64,000 nt of DNA from Unio delphinus (taxonomy: Eukaryota; Mollusca; Bivalvia; Unionida; Unionidae). The notes under the pieces are model-generated. The model worked only from the letters and a program-made list of their open reading frames with translations. It searched no databases and had not been told where the DNA came from. A program made the position numbers and the translations under genes. The DNA is taken from positions 13,850,001 to 13,914,000 of the forward strand of contig JAQISU010000179.1 of the NCBI GenBank assembly GCA_029339505.1, in the 5' to 3' direction. Of this stretch, positions 23,432-34,929 are shown in pieces (position 1 is the stretch's first letter; each line of letters opens with the position of its first letter).

Positions 23432-23829
23432 TATAGTGTGCTGAAAAATAGCGTTAAACCCTACAACAACAACAACATTACTTTCAACAGCTATATCTTG
23501 TTATCCCTACTCTGAATTGAAAAGTAATATTCCTTTATGGTTTTCTTCACAAGACTTTTTATGATGGTTGCTTGGTTGTTTAATATTCTCTTTGATTTTG
23601 TTTTTCCTGTCGAGGAACATATGATGTTTGGTGTCTTGGCAGCAGATGTAAAATGCTTTGCTCACCACATCACTGTAGAAGAAAAGAGCTGAAAAGCTTA
23701 GAAAAGGCTTATTATTCAAATTTCCTCAATTCTAAATAACCAACTTTTATTGATGTGTCATATAATAATGAGGACTTTGTATAGCGCCTAATCTTTAGAA
23801 GCTCTTAAGAGCTTTACAACATATATAAT

Positions 23830-26335
23830 CAGGGTTCGTACGGTCTTTGAAGGTCTTTGAGAGTTTGGGAAAAATGAGGTAGCATTTTCAAGGCCTTGAA
23901 AGTTTGGGAAAATCGAGCATATTACCCTGAGGTCTTTAAAAGTCTTTGAAAATTGAAATAAACCCTCCAAAAATTAATTTCGTTCCAGAATCACAAATAA
24001 AATTATCCGAGGTTGTTAGATTCAGATGTAATCTAGTTATCCTGGTTTCTTTCTTTTGATCACCCGTTCAGTTTATTGCGGCCGCATTAACAAAAGAGGC
24101 TTTGTTTTGTTTGGCCATCCAAAGTATGCCTCGGCGGCGACTTCAATCACACATGCACTCTTCATCAAAGCAAGACGGTGCCGCTACACACTTTATCAAA
24201 GGATGTCACCAATAAAATTGCCCAAGGTCGTTAGCTTCGGATATAGCTGGTTTTCATGGCTTCTTTCGTTTGACGAATAGTTCAATTTGATTGGACGAGT
24301 CCATCAGTTTTAGCCAATCAAAATGTTAATTACACTAATTATACGTAGAAAGTTCGCGAAAGCTACACGCTCGAGAATTCAAAATTCGTTCATTCGATTT
24401 ACATCTTCTTCAAGTTCAGTGTTTAAAAATGCCAGGTCTTTGGTCTTTCAACGATATCTGGCTTGAATAAGAGAAATACAAGGAATGGCTGCAAAAGGAT
24501 AAATTATGTAAACGAAAGACGTTTTGTACATTGTGTAAAAAGACGAGCAACTTGGCTTCAATTGGAGGAGTCCATGCAAATTAGTAACTACATACTGTTC
24601 ATTTAGTGGAACGAAGATGCAGAAGTATAAGCTATTGGTAATTTTGGGCAAAATAATGTTGACTCATTACTCTTCGGGTATAAAATAAGATATTGTTTAA
24701 TGTGATGATTTGGGAGATATGGCAAAAGAGGGCCCGTTTAAATTTACTTATACCGTCGGTTTATTTAACACGTTTGAGGGGAAAAAAAATCATTTTCGAA
24801 AATTTTGTTCTACATAATAATGTTCCTTGGTTTAATATAAAAAAATACATTGTAATAAATTCAATTCACGGATATACAATTTCAAAGTGCGCATGCGTAC
24901 ACTATAGTAGAGTTAAGCAAGAGTTGTTGTTCTTGAATTGTGAGCATAAAAAAAAAAACGTGTGCTGTGAAGCTTTAAATGTAAGAAGTCATTTGATTAG
25001 GTAAATAAATAAAAGAATTTAAAAAAAACGCATTTCCAGTTGACGGAATATCCCCGTTTCTCATTGCCGACCCTCGACTTTTTCCCCAATGGTATTAAAA
25101 AAAAATAATTAAAATCACATTGCCGAAATTGATTTGTGTAACTATAGTCTGACTATACATACCCGTTTGATTGTACCCCTATCGAGTTCAATAACGAAAA
25201 TAATTAAATGATAAAAAGTGCACAGAACTAAGGCAACAGAATCATTGATTTATAATTTCTAACCTGAATGTGACCAGAATGGCACTAATACTGCCATCTC
25301 CTGCACATTTCAAGATTAACGGACTTTCCAAAGAAACAAACGGGTTGGTATAGTTAGACTATAATTGAGCCCGTTTTGCCCAGTACTTTGAAGTGCTTGA
25401 AATATTACTGGATTTATAGATAATGTTTCTTTTTAATAAAAATGGAGGAAAAAAAAACACGCCCAACCTTGATGAAGTGTTTTATTCTGTCCTTTCCAAA
25501 AGAAAGGAATATGTCGTGTGGTCTCCAGAAAATGTTGTCGTCACACGGGCAGGCAACAGTGGAGAGAGGATTTTCTGTCAACAAACAGGTATCTGTTGAG
25601 AACCTCAGCAGAGAAAGCCTCAGAGCTCAAGGGCTAATCATTGACACGATGAGAAAAGCAGGTGGACCTTTGGAAATCATCATTAGCAATGAAATGATGA
25701 CACATGGCTCCTTTGCAAGACATAAGTACCATGCTTATCTGGATAAGAAGAAAGCAGAGAAGGATGAGAAAAACCAAAAAGGAAAGAAACGGAGTTAGCC
25801 ATGGATGAAGTGGAAAAACTTGAAGCCAGAAAACTGCCTCTTGAAGCTAACATTGCCAGCCTACATGCTTCCTCTGTACAGAAAGCAGAAGAGGCAGAGT
25901 TAAAAGGACCCATTGTGCATGTCACAGAGTCAAATGCTCTTAGGAGAAAAGCAGAGGAAGAGATGACAGTGGTAGCGTCTCTTTCCAAAATGATTGAAGA
26001 GAAAAGAAAGCAAATATAATATTGCATTTAAAGCAGTGCTGATGTCTGTTAAGAGAACAATTTATTTTGTATTAAATCTGACACGTATGTTACATATTTC
26101 TGAAAGAACAACGAATGTTAACCTATCTTCCAGATAATTATAATACAATTTTAGGAAATTAATTATAGTTTGACTTTAATCAGGAATCAATATTGTAGTA
26201 TTTGGCATTCATTTTTCTCATATAACCTGTATACACAATATTTGCAAAAAGAGGTCTTGGAAATCTCTGTTTGTGGTCTTTGAAAGTTTGGGAAAAGTCT
26301 TTGAATTTATCATCCATAGTTCAGTATGAACCCTG
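23830..26335 (+). mobile_element. hAT element, 5-bp duplication, copy 1 (inside a LINE)
   Basis: Left end CAGGGTTCGTACGGTCTTTG, right end AGTATGAACCCTG; flanked by ATAAT (23825-23829, 26336-26340). Subterminal TTTGAAAGTTTGGGAAAA occurs near both ends. It is 2506 bp and closely matches copy 2 (44155-46528). The BED-type start (24429) has an early stop and the catalytic core is absent; only the C-terminal dimerisation part (25441-26019) remains. Five-bp duplications characterise the Repbase hAT5 group. Confidence 0.85.
25441..26019 (+). pseudogene. hAT transposase C-terminal remnant, copy 1
   Basis: The pieces at 25442-25798 and 25801-26019 read through a frame break at about 25795. The hAT dimerisation signature is ATVERGFSVNKQVSVENLSR. 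A long charged segment follows (EKLEARKLPLEANIASLHAS, KAEEEMTVVASLSKMIEEK), predicted by eye to be coiled coil. The upstream catalytic residues are missing. The same tail occurs in copy 2. Confidence 0.75.
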
Positions 26336-27469
26336 ATAATGATATGACAACAAAAAACAAAACAACATGAAATTAGAAAGCAAAAAATGCTGAAAATAAC
26401 AAGAAACATTTTTTTAGGTCTTTAAGTTTGTTCTTGCAGCTGAAAATGATGAGTTTTAAGAGCACTCTTGAAAGGAATCACTGTACATGTATCTTTATGT
26501 CTAATTTCAATAGGCAATGCATTTCCACATTGCTGGCTTTGGTATGCAAATGAATGTTGTCCATATGACTTTGTCTTTATAATGGGAATAATGAGTATAT
26601 GATTGTCAGAAGAGGAGTGGAAGTATCTTGCTGGTGTGTACACATGGGTAAGACCATAAAGGTATGTCGGACTGGAGTCTTGTCAGTGAAACGTAGCACA
26701 GAGAACAAATTTTGTGTTTGATTCTGGATCGAATTGATAGCCAGTATAGGGTACAGAGCAGCTGTGAGATGTGCTTTGATCGTGGTACTCAAGGATGATC
26801 CTAGCAGCTGTATTTTGAAGTTTATGGAGTAGATATTGAGATGAACCAGCCAGAATTGAGTTACAATAGTCGTCTTGAAAGTACTAATGAACACAGAAGT
26901 GTTTAAGTGGCATCAACTGTAAGATATTTGTGAATGGAGCTGATGCATCTCAGCTCCAGATATGCAGCCATGTATATGTTCATAGCATGGTGGTGCAATG
27001 AGAGAATACTGTCTAGAGTAACACCTAGGTTTCGTACTGACTGTGAGAATATAATGTTGGTATTGCTTACATATTTTTGTTTGAGGTAATGGAAGTGAAT
27101 GAGAAAATCTTTGTGTTGTGATCAGAATGGCCTCAATTTTATCATCATTCATCTGCAGCTTGTTACATGTCATCAATGTTTTCACATCAGAAATGCACCT
27201 CTCTACACGTTGAATGGTAGCTACCATGGTTCCTGCCTCCATTTGTTGCCTCTTATGATATGCAGGTATGTTTATCAGGTCTTTTCAGCCTCACTGGGCC
27301 TGTGGAAAGGACAGAGTCTGTAATTGCAATATTTGTCTTATATTATCAGTCTTTTCAAAATAAATTTTGCACCATGTCATATATATAAAATGTTCACTAC
27401 AGTGTAGGTTTTGGAACATAGCAATTATTATCTATTGATTTAAAGAGTCTTACATCATCAATATTTATA

Positions 27470-27647
27470 CAGTAGAACCTGTCTTGAAAGACCACCTCTT
27501 TTGCCAAAACATTATGGTCTCTCAAGACAGGTGGTCTCTCATAGCAGGTAACAATGCTATATAATCAATAAATTTGTGCATTGAGAGTGTAGACTCTCGA
27601 GACAGGTGGTCTCACATAGCAGTGGTCTTTCAAGACAGGTTTTACTG
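27470..27647. mobile_element. Short pogo/Tc1-type MITE, TA duplication
   Basis: A 178-bp element with inverted ends CAGTAGAACCTGTCTTGAAA and CAGTAAAACCTGTCTTGAAA (right end reversed). TA flanks it on both sides (27468-27469, 27648-27649). Internal copies of the arm motif (GTCTCTCAAGACAGGTGGTC) extend the symmetry. Non-coding. Confidence 0.75.
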
Positions 27648-27841
27648 TATGACAATGTTGTCATTCAGTTAAACAATTAAAGAAGTCTTACATAAAAAGA
27701 TTGGCTCACCATGGCTGTCAGATTTTATATTTTAATGTCGTTTAATTTCAGTAATCTCAGTACTGCCAGTTGTGTCACGGGAATAATAAAATCAGATGAA
27801 CATGATTATAGAGTATAGAGATTTTATATATTATATTCCAG

Positions 27842-27992
27842 CATAACACAGGGGTCAGCACCTGTGTACCTGCCTATCTACCACTATGCCTTCACAACAT
27901 ACAGTCCTGCCCTGGCACAACATCTGTCTTCCTCCTGTGATACTGATCTGTTCGGAAAGACAGATGTACGTTTCATGGAGAGCATATATAAG
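27842..27992 (+). CDS. CEP44: CEP44 exon 2
   Basis: After TATTCCAG, the exon completes a Gly codon and encodes ITQGSAPVYLPIYHYAFTTY followed by SPALAQHL and TDVRFMESIYK. This matches the CEP44 N-terminal domain (human PIISYSFTSYSP and NDLRFIDAVYK). It ends AAG|GTACAC in phase 0. Confidence 0.9.
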
Positions 27993-28327
27993 GTACACAC
28001 TCATTCTTCTTCTTCCCTAAGGCAAGATAATCAATAGATTTAACCTTATGAAAGAAAAAAAGTCAGATAAATGTATTCATAATTGCTTTTTGCAAGTTTG
28101 TAATTTATTTATTTCAATTATGTTTTAGTGATTTTTAACTTTGATTTATACTCTCACCTCTATAAAGTCAGCAGGATATATAAATACATACCTGGGTGTA
28201 TTTACAGATCTGTTGACAAATCTTTTGTGTCATTTCTGCAAGAGTTGTTGCCCATTTTAACCTGAAGTTGGATGCATTGTATGACAGAATTTTGTTAATA
28301 TAACTATTCCCTCAGTTTTCATTGGAG
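27993..28327. other. CEP44 intron 2, start
   Basis: Unique intron sequence of about 330 bp between the exon 2 donor and the 31-bp minisatellite. Nothing recognised. Confidence 0.4.
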
Positions 28328-29222
28328 CACTTTGTACATATTAAGGTCATTATTGGATTACTTTGTACATATTATGGTCATTATTGGATTACTTTGTACA
28401 TATTATGGTCATTATTGGATTACTTTGTACATATTATGGTCATTATTGGATTACTTTGTACATATTATGGTCATTATTGGATTACTTTGTACATATTATG
28501 GTCATTATTGGATTACTTTGTACATATTATGGTCATTATTTGATTACTTTGTACATATTATGGTCATTATTGGATTACTTTGTACATATTATAGTCATTA
28601 TTGGATTACTTTGTACATATTATGGTCATTATTGGATTACTTTGTACATATTAAGGTCATTATTGGATTACTTTGTACATATTATGGTCATTATTGGATT
28701 ACTTTGTACATATTATGGTCATTATTGGATTACTTTGTACATATTATGGTCATTATTGGATTACTTTGTACATATTATGGTCATTATTGGATTACTTTGT
28801 ACATATTATGGTCATTATTGGATTACTTTGTACATATTATGGTCATTATTGGATTACTTTGTACATATTATGGTCATTATTGGATTACTTTGTACATATT
28901 ATAGTCATTATTGGATTACTTTGTACATATTATGGTCATTATTGGATTACTTTGTACATATTAAGGTCATTATTGGATTACTTTGTACATATTATGGTCA
29001 TTATTGGATTACTTTGTACATATTATGGTCATTATTGGATTACTTTGTACATATTATGGTCATTATTGGATTACTTTGTACAAGTTATGGTCATTATTGG
29101 ATTACTTTGTACATATTAAGGTCATTATTGGATTACTTTGTACATATTATGGTCATTATTGGATTACTTTGTACAAGTTATGGTCATTATTGGATTACTT
29201 TGTACATATTATGGTCATTATT
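28328..29222. repeat. 31-bp minisatellite with 310-bp higher-order period
   Basis: About 29 nearly identical copies of a 31-bp unit (TACTTTGTACATATTATGG then TCATTATTGGAT). Because 31 is not a multiple of 3, all plus frames stay open and give spurious long frames (up to 310 codons); this is not a gene. Variant copies recur at fixed spacing: TTAAGG at 28341, 28651 and 28961, and ATAGTC at 28591 and 28901. That is 310 bp, or ten units. Confidence 0.95.
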
Positions 29223-29561
29223 AGAAGATGTGCATGTTTTGATCAATGAATATACTAGCTTTGTCTTTGGAAGAGTATGCACTTTTGTATCATAGACTGA
29301 TCTCCATAATTACTGTATTGGTAGAATGTGTGATATATACATGCAGACATAGGATTTAATGATAGGTGCGTTGTACAATCTTGCTTTTATTATACTGAGG
29401 AACTTTTAAGTTCACCAAAATGCGGAATTAAAAAAGTTTAATGTAGCAAAAGGCAATTAAATAAAGAAACCTAAATTTTCTTCTATAAAATTATATATAT
29501 TTTAGAAATTCTAAGACCTTTCTCAGCTGAAATATAACTGGATGCATCTCATGGCAAATGG

Positions 29562-30495
29562 ATTGACTCCTCCTAGTAGAAAAAACAAGCTGACTGAATC
29601 TCTCTTTTTGGAGCAGTTTCCAAATCTTCTGGAGTATGGAAATTCGATAGGTGGCAACCTAATTATTCTTGGAGATTTCAACTTTCACTTTGACTGTTCT
29701 GGAAACCCATACACGTCAAAACTCATAGATTCCATTCATGTTTTCAATCTTAAACAGTCAGTTATCCAACCCACCCATAAGCTTGGTCACATTTTAGACT
29801 GGTTTCTCTATAGACCTAATGATAATATTCTGCAATCTACCCTTGTATCCCACGAACTTGCATCAGATCACCTCTGCATTATATGCCATCTCGACATATC
29901 AGTCCCTAACCCTCCACCTCTATTTGCTACTAAGAGAAACCTCCGTATGATAAATAGAACCAAATTCATGTATGACATCCAAGAACATCTAACTTTCTTA
30001 CATCCAACAGCGGAACAACTTGATAACTGCCTGCGTTCATTGCTTGAAAAACATGCCCCAGCCACCAAATGCAGAGTATCAATAAAAAAAAAAAAGTGTT
30101 CTTCATGGTATAGCAGTGTTAGGGACCAGCTTCGTACTGCTAAAAGACATCGCCGAAAAGCAGAGAAGCTTTGGCTTTCCACTAGACTCACTATTCATAA
30201 ACAAATCTATGAAGCTGCTAAGAAGAATGTCACAAACGTAGTCCATTTAACAAAATTATACCACTACAGTACTAAGATCACGGAGAGTTCCAACTGCAAA
30301 GAGCTCTTCGAGATAACTAACAAACTAATGTCAAGGAACAAATGTACACCATTTCCAACTACCTTCTCTCCAGTAGACCTTCCGGACCAATTTGCAAATT
30401 TCTTCTGTTGCAAAGTACAAACCATTAGAGATTTGCTTGACAACACAATTTCAACTGACTCATCACCATACAGTTATGATACAGAATTTCAATGA
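29562..30495 (+). pseudogene. LINE ORF2 fragment: endonuclease end and linker
   Basis: About 310 codons. The first part holds the GDFNFH and ASDHLCI motifs of apurinic-type endonucleases; the N-terminal catalytic part is missing by truncation. The rest is the basic linker before the reverse transcriptase (CSSWYSSVRDQLRTAKRHRR; LPDQFANFFCCKV). It ends at a stop at 30493-30495. The next segment (30513-30758, SCELDPIPTSLLLECL) is in another frame. Confidence 0.8.
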
Positions 30496-30755
30496 CAACC
30501 AATTAGGAGCATTTGAACCTGTCTATTGATTTAGTACGGACAATCGTGATGAAGAGTGCACCAAAGTCTTGTGAACTTGATCCAATTCCAACATCACTGC
30601 TGCTTGAATGCTTAGACCCAATGTTGCCTTCACTAACTGATGTTATTAATATCTCTCTTTCATCAGGGGAATTCCCATCATTTTTCAAAACTGCCATCAC
30701 AAAGCCTTTGCTGAAGAAACCAACACTGGACCATAACGATTTAAAGAACTACCAC

Positions 30756-31468
30756 TAGTGATGGGAATCGGTCAGAAATTCATAATCGATAATTGGTTCC
30801 CCTTAACCAACTGATCATCGATTATAATCGGTTATTAAGAAAAAACTTTAATTTTTGTTAAACAATTATATCTTTGAACAAGAGTTCAATATGTTTATAA
30901 ATGTACAGGAATAATCTCTTTTAAATTAATGACATGTATACTTTAACCTGACAATAATATTACATTGTGTTATATTTTTTCTACAACTTTGTTAAATGAA
31001 CGCAACTTTTTATGGCTGATCGGGCAAATGTAACTGAAATACTGCTTCAGTTACCCAAAATTCTTTCGTTCATATGTGATGTGTCTATAACATAATGTAT
31101 AGAAGGACATATTTTTCTTGTTTGTCATTGTTTATAAATACTACAAAAGATGTTGCAATTTAACTGAAACAAACCAACAAAATGTGTTTAAATTTATTAA
31201 CTCAACAATTTAACAACTTGACCATGTATTTATTAATGACTATATGTTGACTTCCTAATTATGACTCAAAAGGTTTTATATTTGTATTTGTGAAGGGAAT
31301 TAATAAATTTCAGGTCAACTTTAGTGGCTGGGAGTTTTACTAACCTTTGTGCTTTGCATACACCTAAAAGGCAGTCTCCCTTTACACACAATCGATTATG
31401 GAGTTCACAATCGATTATCTGCTCAACCAACTGATGATCGATTATAATCGATAATCGGAACAACACTA
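30756..31468. mobile_element. hAT-type MITE inside the LINE
   Basis: A 713-bp non-coding element starting TAGTGATGGGAATCGG and ending (reversed) TAGTGTTGTTCCGATT. It cuts the LINE between the codons for NY and RPVSN. The flanking 8 bp are ACTACCAC (30748-30755) and ACTACTGC (31469-31476), a duplication in which each copy seems to have lost one CpG differently. Internal AACCAACTGAT(C/G)ATCGATT repeats occur near both ends. Confidence 0.8.
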
Positions 31469-31647
31469 ACTACTGCCCAGTTTCTAATCTCCCATTCATA
31501 TAAAAAATCTTAGAAAAGGTTGTTCAAACCCAACTTGTATCTCATTTGAATTCAAACAGTCTTTTTTAGCAATGTACAGTCTGCATTCGCCCTTGCCAAA
31601 GTACAGAAACTACTCTTCTGAAAGTATTTAATGACATTCTCTCTGCT

Positions 31648-32457
31648 TTGGATAGTGGAAAGATTACAGTCCTCACCCTCCTGGATTTGTCTGCAGCATT
31701 TGACACAATAGACCATGATATATTACTTCACCGTCTCCAGCATATATTTGGCATTCAGAATATTGCCTTACAGTGGTTCAAGTCCTATTTAGTCAACAGG
31801 ACACAAATTATATCTGCAAATGGAATACATTCCAGCCCAGTTGATCTATGTTGTGGTGTTCCACAGGGATCTGTTCTTGGACATGTTCTCTTCATTCTAT
31901 ACACTCAGCCGCTTTCAAGTGTCATAGATCATCACCCAGTGTCTCACCAATTGTACGCTGATGACACCCAAATATACAAGTCTAGCCACCCAACTGAAGT
32001 TGATGCTACCATCCATGGAGTAGAGAGGTGCATTTATGATGTGAAATCATGGATGACATGCAACAAGCTGCAAATGAATGATGATAAAACTGAGGCTATT
32101 CTGATCACAACACAAAGATTTTCACATTCACATCCTTTACCTCAGACAATAAATATCAGCAACACCAACATTAAATTCTCACAGTCAGTACGAAACCTAG
32201 GTGTTACTCTAGACAGTATTCTCACATTGCACCAACATGTCATGAACATATGCAAGACTGCATATCTTGAACTGAGATGCATCAGTTCCTTTCGCAAAAA
32301 TCGTTCAGTTGATGCCACTAAAACACTTGTGTGTTCATTTGTACTTTCAAGACTGGACTATTGTAACTCAATTCTGTCTGGTTTGTCACAATATTTACTC
32401 CAGAAACTTCAAAAAGTTCAAAACACAGCTGTGTGGATCATCTTTAGAGTACCTTGA
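31648..32457 (+). pseudogene. LINE reverse transcriptase fragment
   Basis: Reverse transcriptase motifs in order: TLLDLSAAFDTIDHDILLHR (motif A aspartate), CCGVPQGSVLGHVLF (motif B), HQLYADDTQIYKS (motif C, YADD), then NKLQMNDDKTEAILI. The 5' part of this domain lies upstream beyond a MITE and has stops. The C-terminal part continues in shifted frames to 32806. It is not active. Confidence 0.88.
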
Positions 32458-33091
32458 TTAGAGTACACCTCACCACTGCTCTGTACCCTACACTGGCTAT
32501 CAATTCAATACAGAATCAAACACAAAATTTGTTCTCTGTGCTATGTTTCACTGACAGACTCCAGTCCAACATACCTATCCAGCCTCACTCGTGTATACAC
32601 CAGCAAGATACTTACACTCTTCTTCTGAAAATCGTATACTCATTGTTCCCACTGTGAAATCAAAGTCATATGGACAATGTTCTTTTGCATACCAGGGCTC
32701 GACGATGTGGAACGAATTGCCCATTGAAATTAGACAAAAAGACACAGTGGTTCCTTTTAAGAGTGCTCTTAAGACTCACCTGTTTCAACTGCAGGGACAA
32801 ACTTAGAGACCTAATAATGTTTTGTATCTTATATGTTTTCGGCATGTTTTTATGTTTTCAAGTTTCATGGTTTTTGTAATTTGTTTTTCTGTTGTGTAGT
32901 CATATCATTATAGCACTTAGAACTTCTAAAGATTAGGACTTTAAAAAGTCCTCATTATTATTATTATTATTAGTATTTGCTTTGTAGAAAGAACCTTTTT
33001 TTTCTGGATTATGAGGAAAACTGTTTAGAAAGATTTTTTTTTTTCTTCATATATTTAAATTCAATGTTTAATAATATACTGACACCCCCCC

Positions 33092-33093
<2 letters not shown>

Positions 33094-33169
<76 letters not shown>
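33094..33169. repeat. (ATT)n microsatellite
   Basis: About 25 ATT triplets preceded by a C-run, about 120 bp after the LINE tail. It may itself be the expanded tail of another LINE insertion. Confidence 0.95.
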
Positions 33170-33172
<3 letters not shown>

Positions 33173-34929
33173 TCTTACAGAAAGTAGAAAGAACATTTCC
33201 ACACAAAAATATTAGTCCTGCTTCACATAACCAAATTTAACACTTATTTTATTAAAATATCACTTGCAATTATTAGATTGTTCTCAGTGAAAAGGTATAT
33301 GACTAAACATTAGATTGGTCCATCAGAGTAGATAGTTGTATCAGGATTATCATTTGAGTAAAAAATACTGCTTGCAGTTGGTCATGTATTAAAATGATAC
33401 TTAGCTATCTTGAAAACCCTTTAATTATACTGAGCTAACCTTCAAAATGGCTGCCTTGGTGGCCATCTTGAAAACCCTTTAATGACTAATTTTTATAAAT
33501 GGAAAATCCTGTTGACATAGGCCCTGACTATAACAATGTGTAGCTGGTTGTAGCTGATTTTATCATCAACATCATGCTAATTGGAATGAGTTGGAAAACC
33601 ATACCTACTTGATTTACTCCCAGTCTCAGAGATCTTGTTATTACTACTACTCTTGAAGCAATGGTGTTATTGGTGTGGGATTTTCATAAAATATCTTTTG
33701 CAATAAGAATTTTTGGGTCCAAATGAAAATAGTGCAGTTCTGACCACTTACATGTAAATGCTATGAACTAGCTTTAAAACCAGACCTTGATATTGTTGCC
33801 TCATGAAAGGGCACTGCACACTTTTTAGTACTTCACTGAATTTATAAACAAAGTGATTCTTTTTTATATCAGATGAATTTTGACTAGACTTGGTATTTAG
33901 TTGGTTTCAAGTAACGAGTTGATAGCACTTTATAATCGTTTTCAGAATTAAAGGTCATGACTATTTTTTAAAATCTAAATGGCTTATGAACATGTTAAGA
34001 CAAATAAGAATGCATTTGTATCAAACCCTGTGGATATATATTGATTAAAACGATATAGGACAAATGCTGTAATGAAGTTAATTAGCTGTTGACAATAAAT
34101 GTAGTGGTCCTTCTCTTTTAACTTAATACGCTTTGCCCATTCTGTGACCAATGTACTGAACACCTGTAGCTGTTGAAGTGACATGGTGATTGCATCCCTT
34201 GGTTATAATTTGATTTCAAAATGGTTTCCCTATAACAAATCTTTTAATTTTGGAGAAAGCCATACATTGCAGGAGTTCAATCTTGGCTGTATGGTTGCTG
34301 ATTGATTGTGTTTTATTGCTAGGTTTATGTAAGGCCTGGATTACAAACTTTCATGTGTATGTGTGAAGATGTTTTTATGGGGCAAAAGGAAGGTCTAGAC
34401 ACCTATTAAGCTATTAGCGCTGTGTAAATTTATGATTACTGAATATTGTCCATTCACTCTGGTGTTCTTGGTACATGTACTATGTTGTTTAAAATCCTCA
34501 CATTGCTATAGCCATAATAATATGTGCAATAATATATGCTGGTCTGGTTGGTGACATAGAAATCCCATTTATTCTTGCAGTCTAATTTCCGCTGAGTTAC
34601 AGTTAATTTTCTATATACAGGTAACATTGTCTCATAATAGATATTGGAGTGCCTATTTAGTAAGTATCAATAATGTTTTTTTATGTTTTTGTGTGTAATA
34701 TAGAAAACTCAGTTTACTGTATAGCTTCCATTGCGGTCATATAACTACAGGTATGTTTTCTATACATGTTTTATTCAATTATATCCAGCTCATATGCACT
34801 ATGATGGACCTATTGGCAACAAGGTGGAATGCCAAAATCCCAACTTTTGTCTTACCAGTCTAGATCATAAATGTCTGGATAATCAATGCTTTTTCTGTGG
34901 AATGAAATGTATTTATTCTTGAACACTGG
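33170..34929. other. CEP44 intron 2, no element recognised
   Basis: Unique AT-rich intron. A short local duplication (ATCTTGAAAACCCTTTAAT at about 33405 and 33468) is the only structure noted. Confidence 0.4.

Larger units (their letters stand above)
21355..23475 (+). mobile_element. tRNA-Leu-headed SINE, split by a Tigger element
   Basis: The SINE body is 21355-21561 plus 23432-23475. Its head resembles tRNA-Leu, with A box TGGCCGAGTGGTCTAAAGCG and B box GGGTTCGAGTC, and its tail is GCGTTAAACCCTACAACAAC with CAA repeats. A perfect 14-bp target duplication CATTACTTTCAACA flanks the whole (21341-21354 and 23476-23489), which shows that the two halves were one insertion. Plus orientation inside CEP44 intron 1. 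Such SINEs are familiar from mollusc genomes (from memory). Confidence 0.85.
23764..27245 (-). mobile_element. LINE copy (same family as 29562), reverse, 5'-truncated
   Basis: The minus strand repeats the 3' third of the LINE at 29562-32975. It starts at about 27245 (TIQRVERCISDVKTLMTCNK, matching the other copy) and runs through the C-terminal segment (SYGQHSFAYQSQQCGNALPI) to a shared tail AAAGATTAGG..AGTCCTCATTATTAT. It is interrupted at 23830-26335 by a 5-bp-TSD hAT element. The frame has stops and shifts, so the copy is dead. Truncation at the 5' end is typical of target-primed reverse transcription. Confidence 0.82.
29562..32975 (+). mobile_element. L2/CR1/Crack-type LINE, 5'-truncated, interrupted
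   Basis: A non-LTR retrotransposon remnant: end of an AP-type endonuclease (GNLIILGDFNFHFD ... SDHLCIICHLDI), linker, reverse transcriptase (31648-32457), C-terminal segment (KSKSYGQCSFAYQGSTMWNE) and an (ATT)n tail at about 32954-32973. The frame is broken at 30495/30513, by stops around 31500-31600 and at 32455. A hAT MITE (30756-31468) sits in the middle. The motif set fits the L2/CR1/Crack clades; the clade was not resolved. Plus strand, in CEP44 intron 2. Confidence 0.85.

Noticed and set aside
28328..29222. CRISPR-like array
   Set aside because: Units are contiguous without unique spacers, and the host is an animal.
28332..29295. Long open frames of up to 310 codons on the plus strand
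   Set aside because: They only reflect a 31-bp repeat with no stop codon in any plus frame; no start context, homology or codon bias.
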